Below, one piece after another: positions 22,456 through 33,100 of a stretch of 64,000 bases of DNA. The notes beneath the pieces were generated by a model. The model made no database searches, had not been told where the DNA came from, and saw only the letters and a program-made list of their open reading frames with translations. This stretch comes from Batkoa obscura (lineage: Eukaryota; Entomophthoromycota; Entomophthoromycetes; Entomophthorales; Batkoaceae), in NCBI GenBank assembly GCA_030770535.1, contig JASVEC010000084.1:1-64000 (forward strand), given 5' to 3'. The stretch's first letter is position 1, and each line of letters opens with the position of its first letter. The position numbers and the translations under genes are program-made.

Positions 22456-22947
22456 AATAAATTAGGTTATAAATAATAAACTAATTAATATTTTTATTTA
22501 GAATATAAAATTTTTGATCAATTTTTATTTAAACGAAGCTTATAAACAATCTGAAATTCTGTTGTTATTACCAAAAATGCTATTAATTTTACTAAAATTT
22601 TAAAGTTTTTTAAATTTTTATTCTATAAAAATAAATAAAAAATTGAAATAAAAAAATATTCATAATTTTATTTTTTAATCATTTTTTATTTAATATTTTT
22701 AATACAATAAAAAAGTTAAACAATTTAATTTTTTCTAAATTTAAAATTTAAAAATAAGCAAAATAAATGTTATATAACAACTAAGATAAAATTTAATTTA
22801 TTATTAAAACTTTATACTTATTTTAGCTAAAATAACCTTGTGTAAATTTTTAAATTTAAAAAATCAATTTAAAATTATAAAAAATAAAAAACAAAACAAT
22901 AAAACTAATTGTGATCTTATTATAATTCTCATCTTAAACAATTGATT
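22456..22947. other. Extremely AT-rich spacer between transposon copies 2 and 3
   Basis: Nearly all A and T; no gene or repeat border seen. Confidence 0.5.
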
Positions 22948-23111
22948 ATATGGGGGTGTCCGAATTGGTTTCAGAATTTAACTAGAAATTAATCCAAATT
23001 TTAAGTTTTTAAATTTGCGTCTTTAATGTGTGATCAGCTAAATTTAAAAAGCTTAAAACTAAATATAAAAATTTAACTTAAAGACTTATTTTATTTATTT
23101 GATTATATGTT

Positions 23112-23471
23112 TGTGAAAGTTAGTACTCAATAATTGGAGTTAGAGGCAGTTCTAGCTTAGTTAACTGGCCGTAAGTCAAAAGGCCTTAGTTTATGTAGCT
23201 AAGATAGACTTAAATCAATAGGAGTAATACGCAATAAGCTACGAGCTATGTAAAATAAATAGAATACAGGATATTACTATAAAATCTACATAAGATATTG
23301 TCAGAAAGATTTAATGGCTTTATTAAAAGTAAAATATTAGGGAACAATTAAATTAAAAAGCCTCAAGCTATTATGTTGAAGAATCTATTTTATACTCAAC
23401 TAGTTTTGTAAACAAGTTAAGTGATTATTATGCGATAATCAATCACAGAGATGATGAAACGATATTTCACA
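23112..23471 (-). mobile_element. Partial solo LTR (Ty3/Gypsy family) inside transposon copy 3
   Basis: 360 bp, TGTGAAAG … ATATTTCACA. It is the counterpart of 9489-9842 in copy 1, with the same shortening relative to the 466-bp LTR. It ends 91 bp before the transposase ATG and is antisense to the transposase. Confidence 0.85.
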
Positions 23472-23562
23472 GTGTTTTGTATTTTTTATTAAATATTCAA
23501 TAGCTATATAATATATAATTATATAGTTATTTGACTTTGTTTTTTGTTAAAATAAAAACAAA

Positions 23563-25266
23563 ATGCAAGCTTTTATAACTAAACTTCGAAATGGAATTTC
23601 TAAAAACTTTAATACGGTAGGGAGAAGCACATTATATAAACATTGTAATTCATTTACATCAATTTTAGCAACTATTCACAATAGCCCAAACTTTATGGAA
23701 TTTTATAATAAAACAAAAAAAAGAAAAGAAATATTATTAAATTTTACTATTAATAATAACAAACTTAATCAAGCAATGTATAAAATTAGTGTTTTAAGGG
23801 AAACAGGAAATAAAAACCAGCAAGTAGCATTATTATCGACTATAACTTTAGTATATTCTTTTGATGAATGTAAAAGTTTTGGATTTAATATAAGTAAAAA
23901 TCAATATGATTATTCAAAAATAATTAATAATAATAAAATACCAACATTACGACCTACTATCAAAAATACAAAAAAAATTAGAGATGAGCAAATCGAGATT
24001 ATTATACAATATTTACTTGATAATTCAACTATTTCATCAAGATTTAGTAAAAGAAATAATGATAAATATTCGTCAGAGAATATATATATATTAAATAAAA
24101 GTAGAAGAATGATATACAGTAAGTATTTTAATGATTTAAAAGATAAAGCAGTAGCTAGGTCAACACTTTTCAAATATATACCAAATAATTTTAAAAATCC
24201 AGCAAGAAAAACAGATTTATGTAATATATGTGCCCAGTATACAGTTAGAAAAAAGTTATTTGAAAATAAAATAAATACAGCGACAGAAAATAAAGCAGAG
24301 ATAGAGGAATCTTTTAATAAAGAAAAAAGGATATATAAATTACATGAATTTTGTGTTGATACTCAAAAAAACATACTTAATGAAACTATTAAAAAACTAA
24401 ATAATAGAAGTTGTATAATAATTTTAGACTTTAAACAAAATATGGAAATAGGAACGAGACCAGATCCAATAAACTTAGATCATTATAACAAACAAGCTAT
24501 ATCAGTATTAGGGTTTGGCGTTTTGTATTTAAAAAACGATAAAACAATAGGCAAAGTTTATTTTGATTATTTATCTGAAATATTAAATCATGATTCAGCA
24601 TATGCAGGAGATTGTTTGATTGATTTGATATCTAAAGAGCCTTTGTTTAAAAAGTTTACAAAAATTAATATATGGGCAGATACAGGATATCATTTTAAAT
24701 CTCAAGAGTTTTTACATTATGTATTTGAAGAAATTTATAAAATAAATAGTAGTTTAAATATTGATCTTAATTTTTTTGCTGAGCATCATGGAAAAAGTAT
24801 AGTTGACGGGCATTTTGGAAATCTTTCACAGTGGAAAAATAGTCTTGAAGCATTAGGTAAAATAGAAGATATTGATCAATTAATTTCAAAATTTGAGATT
24901 TTTGTTTGTGAAAATAATAGATTTAATAACTCAACTGTCAATAATGGGCAAATAAATATAATTTTTAAAAAATATGAAAGAAACAAAGATACAAAAAAAA
25001 TAATAAAAATAAAAGGTATTAAAAAGTATTTACATTTTATTAAACGTGGTAAAAAACTACACTGTTATCCAGTATCTGATAGATCAAAAAAAAACAATAT
25101 AATTTCAATTAAAGTTATAGAGTCTATAGAGGATAGAAAAATTAAAAGGTCAACCCCAGCTTATCTTACAAAAATAACTGAGAATTTAAAAGTTTCAATA
25201 TTTAGTAAGCAAGTAAGTAGCTTATTAGATGATAGAAATCAATTATTAAATGTTGATATTACTTAA
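23563..25266 (+). CDS. DDD/E transposase, Sola-like
   Basis: 567 residues, intact. A probable zinc-binding set is C220-x2-C223 with H261-x2-C264. Three catalytic-type segments follow. The first is IIILDFKQN with Asp289. The second is WADTGYHFKSQEF with Asp373. The third is FFAEHHGKSIVDGHFGN with Asp415. The pattern 'DFxxN … DxGxxxxxK … FFxxxHGKSxxDGxxG' is the one I associate with large DDD transposase families of the Sola type, so the superfamily call is from memory and pattern only. The ATG is preceded by an A-rich leader, and no earlier in-frame start is evident. Relatives lie at 8102-9382 (broken) and in fragments within copies 2 and 4. Copy 3 could be the autonomous source for all of them and perhaps for the MITEs. 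Confidence 0.85.
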   Translation: MQAFITKLRNGISKNFNTVGRSTLYKHCNSFTSILATIHNSPNFMEFYNKTKKRKEILLNFTINNNKLNQAMYKISVLRETGNKNQQVALLSTITLVYSFDECKSFGFNISKNQYDYSKIINNNKIPTLRPTIKNTKKIRDEQIEIIIQYLLDNSTISSRFSKRNNDKYSSENIYILNKSRRMIYSKYFNDLKDKAVARSTLFKYIPNNFKNPARKTDLCNICAQYTVRKKLFENKINTATENKAEIEESFNKEKRIYKLHEFCVDTQKNILNETIKKLNNRSCIIILDFKQNMEIGTRPDPINLDHYNKQAISVLGFGVLYLKNDKTIGKVYFDYLSEILNHDSAYAGDCLIDLISKEPLFKKFTKINIWADTGYHFKSQEFLHYVFEEIYKINSSLNIDLNFFAEHHGKSIVDGHFGNLSQWKNSLEALGKIEDIDQLISKFEIFVCENNRFNNSTVNNGQINIIFKKYERNKDTKKIIKIKGIKKYLHFIKRGKKLHCYPVSDRSKKNNIISIKVIESIEDRKIKRSTPAYLTKITENLKVSIFSKQVSSLLDDRNQLLNVDIT

Positions 25267-25276
25267 ATTATTGATA

Positions 25277-25418
25277 GCTAAGTTAATAAATAGTCAAAGA
25301 GCAAGTAGTTGTAATAATAAGTAAAAACTATTATTATACTGCTTGTATTACATAGGGATGGTTAATTATAGTTTTGGGGCTAACCACTCCCTCCCATGCA
25401 GCTATTTATTAACTTAGC
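25277..25418. repeat. Inverted repeat in the transposon 3' region (copy 3)
   Basis: Perfect 17-bp arms GCTAAGTTAATAAATAG (25277-25293) and its complement (25402-25418). Both are flanked by GATA, which looks like a 4-bp target duplication. It is probably a separate small MITE that inserted into an ancestor of the transposon. It starts 10 bp after the transposase stop codon. Confidence 0.7.
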
Positions 25419-25803
25419 GATATATTAATAATGTAATTATAACATTAAAATAATTTATTCATTTGATAGCAAATCTGTAGTGTTGAATATAAAACAGTTA
25501 ATAATAAATATTTCTTAATAAAGCTATATAAAAGCATATATTTATTTACATATTACAACTTTGACTAATATCACTATACAGGCTATATTAGTAAAATCTT
25601 TACTAATCCAGGAATTTATATTAAATTTAATAAAAATTCCGCTAATTGACAATATAAATTATAACAAAATAATTTAAAACTGTGTTGGGTACTTTTGGCT
25701 TTTAATAAAGAATTTATTTTTATAGAATTTTAAGCAAAGTTTTTAAAATATAAATATTTAAAAATTGGATAAAAAAATGAAACCAATTCGGACACCCCCA
25801 TAT

Positions 25804-25902
25804 GGGGATGTATTTTTGTACCTAATAATTTTACTAACAATTTTTCCGCTCAAACAACGCTTAAAAAATGGAAAAAGTGATGAAGCCAAAAAAAATACTC
25901 CC
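25804..25902 (-). mobile_element. MITE copy M5
   Basis: 99-bp reverse copy, GGGGATGTATTTTTG … AATACTCCC, flanked by ATAT (25800-25803, shared with transposon copy 3, and 25903-25906). Confidence 0.9.
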
Positions 25903-25906
25903 ATAT

Positions 25907-26317
25907 AATAACCAAAATAAAACCTCTCTCATTATATAACAATTAAAGTAAAAAATAGATTGTATTGAATTGTATAAAATACAAAACTTACATCTATTAT
26001 TTATATTAATAGTTAGATACCTTAACATTTTAAAATAGGAACACATAAATACTTTCCATTAAATACTTTATTGTTCTTATAAGTGTATTAAATTATTATT
26101 GAATAAATATTAGGGCGTTAATTTACAAAATGGTGTAATACTTTAATGTTACGCAAAGTAATTTATTCATTTTAAAATGGTACAAATACAAGCAAATGTC
26201 CCTATTTGATACTAACTCGGGGTCTTTTCTAAGAGTTTAATTATAGAAAACTACGGTTCTGAAGTTTAGATCTTGAGTAACACAAATACTGTAATAGAAC
26301 AGGAATAGTCTAAATAA
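25907..26317. other. Upstream region of the first M28 gene
   Basis: AT-rich, no gene recognised. Confidence 0.45.
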
Positions 26318-26327
26318 TATATAAAAG
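26318..26327 (+). promoter_or_regulatory. TATA box of M28 aminopeptidase gene 1
   Basis: TATATAAAAG lies about 46 bp before the ATG at 26373. Confidence 0.65.
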
Positions 26328-26372
26328 ATAACAAAAAATATAAAGATAATAACAAAATCAAAACAATTTAAA

Positions 26373-27467
26373 ATGAAATTGATTCAATTTGTATTAGCTA
26401 CTTTATTTACCACTGCTTTAGCTCAAACTGATACCACTAACGAAGGTAAAAGATTAATTAAATCAAGTGAAAATGAACCAGCAATTCAAATGACAGAAGA
26501 TGAAGTATTAACTCAATTAATTCAAAAAAAGAAGCATTTCATGGATATCACAGAATTAAGAGGATCTAAATCTAGTTTATTTATCCCTAAAGGTAAACCA
26601 TTACCTATTAAATTTAAATATCAATCCTATGTTAAATCAATATATAAAAATATTGATATTTATCGAATGAAAGATTTTTTAACTATTTATACTACTAAAT
26701 TTTATAATCGATATTATAAAGTACAATCAGGTGTAGATGCATCCAACTGGTTAAGAAATCGAATTCAAGGAATGATCTCTTATTCTAATTATAAAGCTCC
26801 AATTACTGTTGAAAATTTCAGTCACTCATTTATTCAAAAATCAATTATTGTAAAAATCCCCGGCTCACATCCTATTTTAAAAAATGAAATTGTAATTGTT
26901 GGTTCTCATCTTGATTCACTTAACTTAACCAATCCAGCCACTGGTAGAGCTCCAGGTGCAGATGATGATGCTACAGGTGTCGTTGGTAATTTAGAAACAT
27001 TGAGAGTTTTATTAGCTTGTAACTTCCGACCAAAACGTACAGTTGAATTTCATTTTTATGCTGGTGAAGAAGGAGGTTTATTAGGATCTTTAGATATAGC
27101 TCAAGCTTACTTCAACCAACAAAAGAATGTACATGCCATGACTCAATTTGATATGATTGGTTATTTAACAAAAAAGAAACAAATAGCTTTTTATATTGAT
27201 TATACAAGTAAGGAGTTAAATGATATGTTAAAAAAAATTGTAGTAGAATATCTTAATTTTACTACTATTGATCTTGTCTGTGGTTATGGCTGTTCGGATC
27301 ATGCTGCTTGGGATCAATTTGGTTATAGAGCTGCTTTCCCGTTCGAAATTGATGAAAGCCCTTATGCCCATACCATTGATGATACTTTAACTACCGTTGA
27401 TTTTAATTATGTCAAGTCATTTGTTAAACTTGCTATTGCCTTTTTAGTTGAAGTTGCTGAAAAATAA
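26373..27467 (+). CDS. Secreted M28 metallo-aminopeptidase (leucine aminopeptidase type)
   Basis: 364 residues, single exon. A signal peptide (MKLIQFVLATLFTTALA) is followed by an acidic propeptide-like segment (about 20-85). The two-zinc peptidase domain carries the family ligands in order: His179 and Asp181 (SHLDS), bridging Asp197 (GADDDATG), catalytic Glu232 and Glu233 (GEEGG), Asp260 (QFDMIGY) and His310 (CSDHAAW). The CGYGC segment beside His310 probably forms the conserved disulfide. The enzyme should remove N-terminal amino acids from peptides outside the cell. A paralogue lies at 46864-47955 on the other strand. This copy differs from it near the bridging Asp (ATGV instead of GSGT) and before the CGYxC motif, so specificity may differ. 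Confidence 0.93.
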   Translation: MKLIQFVLATLFTTALAQTDTTNEGKRLIKSSENEPAIQMTEDEVLTQLIQKKKHFMDITELRGSKSSLFIPKGKPLPIKFKYQSYVKSIYKNIDIYRMKDFLTIYTTKFYNRYYKVQSGVDASNWLRNRIQGMISYSNYKAPITVENFSHSFIQKSIIVKIPGSHPILKNEIVIVGSHLDSLNLTNPATGRAPGADDDATGVVGNLETLRVLLACNFRPKRTVEFHFYAGEEGGLLGSLDIAQAYFNQQKNVHAMTQFDMIGYLTKKKQIAFYIDYTSKELNDMLKKIVVEYLNFTTIDLVCGYGCSDHAAWDQFGYRAAFPFEIDESPYAHTIDDTLTTVDFNYVKSFVKLAIAFLVEVAEK

Positions 27468-27617
27468 ATAAACTATATTAAAGAAATGTAAAGTTTTAAT
27501 TTTTTGAAATTTTTTTACTTTACAAAAATGGATAAAGTTTACAATAAGAAAATTACTTAATATAAAACTGTGTTTAATTTTAATTTTACTTTAAAAAACA
27601 TGAATTGAACAATTTAT

Positions 27618-27716
27618 GAATGTGTTTTTTTTGATTTCATCACTTTTTCCATTTTTCAAGCGCTATTTATATAGAATAATCGTTAGTAAAATTCTTAAAC
27701 AAAAAAGTATATCCCC
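27618..27716 (+). mobile_element. MITE copy M6
   Basis: 99-bp copy. It is flanked by TTAT (27614-27617 and 27717-27720), a second clear non-ATAT 4-bp duplication. Confidence 0.85.
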
Positions 27717-27720
27717 TTAT

Positions 27721-28462
27721 AATGTTTTCTGTTCAACTCGGCTTCAAATTTTCACAACTATAAGTTAAAATTAAAATAAAAAATATAGCACTTTTGTTAG
27801 CTTGGTTCTTTGGCATATTCATCTTCATTTTAATCAGCTTAATTATAACCCAGAACTTTAAATCTACTCCACTAACAGGTCACTTAAAAATGGAGTGCCT
27901 TGATTTCTAAAGAGTTCTCCATAACTTTACATTGGCTTAGATCTTCCAAAAGGGCCAAACTTTATTTAATTCTGCTAATTTTGGACTCAGAGTGTCAATG
28001 AATAAATACTAGCTACTCTTCTTATCATAATCTTAGCTTGTTTTCTTGTTTATTCTTTTCCTGTCCTTGGCTTCATGTTATTTTTTAGTATTTTATCAAA
28101 ATAAAACACTGCTCAGTTGAGTAAGGATAATAATAAAAAATTGCCCTTTGAGCTCTTTTCTTTATTTGATATAATGAGGTTAAATTTTATGCATTTTTTT
28201 AATTTAAAATTGACGATTTTTTAATAAATTTTGTATTGAAATAATTAAAATAATACAAAATATTGTGAAAAGTTGAGAAGCTTTATAACCTTGTCAATTG
28301 TATCCTTGTGGTAATTTTAATAAAAATATATTTAAATCGTATCGATCTTAATTAAAGATCAGTCTTATCTCCTATGGATCAACAGCTTTAAATGTATTTA
28401 CTTCCATTAAAATAGCGTAAATGTACAATAAGATTATTTTATAAAATTTTAAAGATTTCAAA
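27721..28462. other. Gene-free stretch with a degraded repeat-like patch
   Basis: About 27830-28080 is less AT-rich and shares a short motif with about 10224-10260. No coding frame seen. Confidence 0.4.
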
Positions 28463-28466
28463 ATAT

Positions 28467-29066
28467 GGGGATGTTTTTTTGGCCTCTGTGAAATATTACT
28501 TTATTTAACTCTCGGATTAATTATAATATAATAATCATTGAACTTGTTTACAAAACTAGTTGTAGTCTTGTAATCAATTTAACCGTGAACCATGTGGTAT
28601 AATCAATCCAGAGTTCCTTGTTTTGTTTTGTTGTGAGGATTTCTAACTTCATATTGCCAAGAATGATATCCTCTCATTTTGATATCCGTGCTTGTTGGAG
28701 TATAAAAGAGATTCTTCAATATGATAACTCGAGGCTTTTTTAACTGAATTACTCCCTGATATCGTACTATTAATAAAGCCACTAAGTCTTTCTGACAACT
28801 TCTTACGTAGATTTTACAGTAGTATTGTCTATTCTATTTGTTTTACATAGTTCGTAACTTATTACGTATTATTCTTATTCATTTAAGTCTATCTTAGTTA
28901 TATAAACTAAGACCTTTCGACTCAAGGCAAGCTAATCAACCAAGAACTGCTTTTAACTCCTACCACTAAGTATCAACTTCCACACCTCATTACTTTCTCC
29001 ATTTTTTAAGCGTTGTTTGGGCGGAAAAATTGTTAGTAAAATTATTAGGTATAAAAATACATCCTC
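28467..29066 (+). mobile_element. MITE copy M7, split by a solo LTR
   Basis: The left piece 28467-28486 (GGGGATGTTTTTTTGGCCTC) and the right piece 28985-29066 together make one MITE flanked by ATAT (28463-28466 and 29067-29070). The LTR 28487-28984 lies between them. The MITE is therefore older than that LTR insertion. Confidence 0.9.
28487..28984 (+). mobile_element. Solo LTR (Ty3/Gypsy family) inside MITE M7
   Basis: 498 bp, TGTGAAAT … CTTCCACA, sense on the plus strand. The 4-bp target duplication is CCTC (28483-28486 and 28985-28988). Its length and sequence differ from the 466-bp LTRs, so it belongs to an older or sister lineage. Confidence 0.9.
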
Positions 29067-29070
29067 ATAT

Positions 29071-29492
29071 ATTAACCATTATATTTTTAAATTTACAACT
29101 GATTATAAGAAAAGTATAAAAGAAGATTAATTAAAACATCCAAATTTTAAAAGACAATTTTATTTAAGCCACTCATAGTTGAAAAGAATATATAGTGGTA
29201 TATGTACAACATTTAGTTGAAATAATAAAATAGAGTTTAGAACTAAGTGTTTATGATCATCAGAATAGCATTGTCAATATATTTGACATACCAACTTTTG
29301 TTTTTTATATCGTTTGGTTTAGCATTTACGGATAAATAATATTCAAAATTCATGACTATATAATTGACATAAGCATAAATATCAATAGATTGACTTATAG
29401 TAAAAGTATAATTAAGCAATATTATTCACCAAATACGATACTAATATAAATTTTCATAAATATACCTTTAAGTCGTTTACTTGCTTTTTTAT
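29071..29492. other. AT-rich spacer
   Basis: Nothing recognised. Confidence 0.4.
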
Positions 29493-29496
29493 ATAT

Positions 29497-29593
29497 GAGG
29501 GTGTTTTTTTTGGTTTCATTATTTTTTCCATTTTAAGCGTTGTTTGAGCGGAAAGACTGTTAGTAAAATTCTTAAACAAAAAAATACATCACC
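29497..29593 (+). mobile_element. MITE copy M8
   Basis: 97-bp copy, GAGGGTGTTTTTTTTGG … AATACATCACC, flanked by ATAT on both sides. Confidence 0.9.
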
Positions 29594-29597
29594 ATAT

Positions 29598-30122
29598 GTT
29601 TAAATATTATTATGCGATGTTGAGAGTTTAAGAAAGAAATATAATATATTCATAAACCAGAGTAATATCAAAACAATCAATAAACACATTTTTGGTTTAA
29701 TTTTTGATTTGAGTCTGCGCTCAATTTATTAATAGCGAATTAAGAAATTTATTAAATCTTTTAATATAAGATAATAGCAAAATAATAAAATGAAATATTT
29801 TTTTGGGTTTTTGTTTTTCTCATAATAAAAATTTGTTGAGTTTTATTCCTAATTTTTAATTTTAATTTTTGATTTATTTAACTATTAGTTCTTATTTCTT
29901 ACTCTAGATCTATACATATTCTAATTAAAAGTGGTTTTAATCTAGTACTAAAATTACCTTAATAGTGCATATGCCCTTTTTACCTACATCCTGAGCAAAA
30001 GATTGTTTTAGTTTAGGCTAATGAAAGAGCTGTTAAAACTAAATATAGGATCACTGCGAGAATATTGTTTGTGATGGTGATAATTAAATTCTGTAAAAAA
30101 AGACTCTTTAATTTTTTCATGT
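29598..30122. other. AT-rich spacer before the decayed gene
   Basis: Nothing recognised. Confidence 0.4.
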
Positions 30123-33100
30123 ATGAATAGTTTAGAGGGCAACACAGGAAGTAATAAAGATTCGTCCAATTTTGAACTTTCAGACATTATAAAATCTATA
30201 CTGTATCTAGATGATTCCCAAGTCAGACTAAAGGAAATAAGGTCCCTTTCTACTTCTACTATTGAGAATGATCTACTTTATTTATTCAATCGGTTTGAAA
30301 GAAGCTTTAAAGCTCAGCTAGAGCAACTGAATATAGCGAAACAAGAGTCTGTACCATTGAAAAGGACCTAGTATGGTTATTATTGATCACTGAGGGTTAT
30401 TAAAAAACCCGGTTTGAATGTTTAACAGCAGATAAATCAAATGGGGTAGCAAAATGAATCCTTGGAGAGGGAAGATTTGTTTACAAAGTCTTTGATGCGG
30501 TTTTCTTTTCTCTATGTACTTTTATTCCTCCATATACATTAAAGGCTACACTTAATGCTATGTAAAAGATTTCTTTACCTACACTATCTCTAATCCATTT
30601 TGTAGTCTCTGACTGTAATTTGATTTCAAGTTACCATAAAAGATTTGAAGATATAGAAGCTTTGGTTTCGAAACTATACCCTTTTCAAGCTTTTACAATA
30701 TATGAACAAGTCATTTGTTTATTGAGTCTTGAAACTACAATTTACAGAAACCGACGTTTTTTCATTTTATTCCTGACTTTACAAAATAAAGGGTTTGTAG
30801 ATTATTGTATTAGGTCCTCTTAAATCTTCACAAGGATATTCAATTTCTTAAGAGCTAAAGTTGATTCTTTATCTTATATCCGAAGGTTTAAAGCAGACTC
30901 CGCATTTATTAGCGAGCTAACAAACCCATCCAGTGTTTTTACTAAATGAGAATGATAATTACATTACTCCCAAAAGCGAACCTAAAGATGATAAAAAGGA
31001 AGAAAAGATTTTTGAAAGAATATTAAATTTTGTCAGTCACGCTTTAGAAGCAAACCCTACGCTAGCCTTCAATGTAAGTTTTTTGATAAAACTGTTGGGC
31101 TATTTGCTAGAATATGCTGTTTCCACTGTAACATAAAAGATAAAGAAGGACTGTGTATAGATTATAAATTTATAGAGTTCATTCTTTTACCAAACTTTCA
31201 CCAATTAAGTTTCGTGTTTAATATTAGAAAAAAAGGAGCAGGTCAAGAATTTTCCCATAAGGAAGCTATTTAAAACGGGCTTCATTACTGTTTAATCAAT
31301 TGTTCCATTCACATTTTGAGCCACATTTGTAAAATTGAAAAGTATACTTATTTCCAAAAGGTGATTCTAGCTGATACAGTAGAAATGTGCTATTTCTTTG
31401 ACATTTTGATTGCTTTGTATAAAATAATAAAAAATGGTAACGTTGTATTATTTGGTCACCATGATAAGCTAACGATTTTCGAAGTATCTTTGATTTATTT
31501 AAAAGGCTCTTGTTCCAGTCCAATCATGGCCCACTTAGCAAATATAAAAATACAGCACGCAGTTATTATGTTTATAATGAGTTTTATAGAAAGTTAGATT
31601 CTTTAAAGCAAAATCTAAATGACCCTGGAAATATCATAATTAATCCATAGGTAGACAATTTGTTTAACCATATCATGTTTATAATCAATGCTATACTTAG
31701 TCCAACTTTCAAAGTTTCTTTAATAATTAATTGAACAGTTCATTATGACGGGGAAGCTATATTTCCAACAAAATATAACGTTCTGCCAGTTTCGGATGTA
31801 GCTATCTTGGTTTTATTTAACAAAGAGTACCGCATTACATCCACACATTATGCAACTGGGGCTTTAACCACATTCAATACACTAATCCTTGAGAAAACTA
31901 TGGAATTATTCAACAATAATGACCATTATTACTTTAATTGTTTTTGACTTAATTTATGAAATTATATAGCTATTGTTACGGAGAAGAAAAGCCCAGAGAA
32001 TCATTTCTTAAGCTTAATTATAATAAATCAAAGATCCTTAAGCATTTGAGCAACATACTTATAAAAGTAATGAAAATGTGTGACTTTAATGATTTTATTA
32101 ATAGGTCCAACCTCCTTGATGTATTTCCTTCCTATACACTTGTAAAACAACTCCCAAATGAGTATGACCTTAATGTGACCGCCAAAATATTTGATTTATG
32201 TAAAGAAACGTTTTTAACTGATGAGCTAAATACAGCCTTTCAAAAGAATTGGTGGTTCTGCGATTTATACATCTAATTGATCATAGCTTCGTGCTATTGA
32301 CTGAAAAACTTTACTGTATCCCAGAGTCAAGTCAATCACACCAGCGAAACTCAAACCCAGATAAACACAATGTACACAAATCAAGGTTTTTAGATTTATT
32401 ACTCAATCTCTTTCAAAGTTTTGAAAAAAACAACGAATGGATAGAGTCACTAGCCTTTTTTTCTCTTAAAGACGGATATAATTACTTAATCTCCAATGCT
32501 GTCGAATCAGATTTAGACAATTTAATACAGACTCCTAAGTACCTTATATCATTTGTAAAAAAAGAGATATTAGAGTATCAAAGTGAATCCAACCATCATT
32601 ATATTTCTAATGATATAGGTTCACCAAATAAGACCAGTAGGTATTTTAAAAGCTCAGTTATTTTTATTCTAGATCCTTTGGTTAAAAGTATATTATTTCA
32701 TGAACACAACTTGGCGTTGAGTAAATTAGCTTCAAATCGTTTTTTAAAATTAATATCACTACCTTCTGTTGCCAGTTTTATTTTAAACTATGACAAGTAT
32801 CTAGAAGATTTATCAGGAAAATCAGCGTTTATCCGTAATATTCATATTAGTTTGTATAATACTTTTAAACCAATAATAGGCCAAATACTAGCAAATGATA
32901 GTCTATAAAAACAATTTTGTTGAAAGATACATTCGTGAAATGGCACAGAAATATTTTAAAGTATCCTAATATTCTAATACATGACAAAAAAATGGTACGC
33001 TCTAATTTAGATCATTACATTCTAAAGAAAATAAAAAATAATTATTTTAGAATTAAGAGTACCTACCAAGAAACAAAAAATAACTTTAGTATGGTAGATT

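Larger units (their letters stand above)
22952..25799 (+). mobile_element. Sola-like DNA transposon, copy 3 (apparently complete)
   Basis: A 2,848-bp element with perfect 22-bp inverted ends: GGGGGTGTCCGAATTGGTTT plus CA at the left, and the reverse complement at the right. It is flanked by ATAT (22948-22951 and 25800-25803). It holds one intact 567-codon transposase, a partial LTR upstream of it and the 142-bp inverted-repeat insert downstream. The 4-bp duplication and the catalytic motif pattern together suggest the Sola superfamily, but I could not search for this. The right ATAT is also the left flank of MITE M5. Confidence 0.88.
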
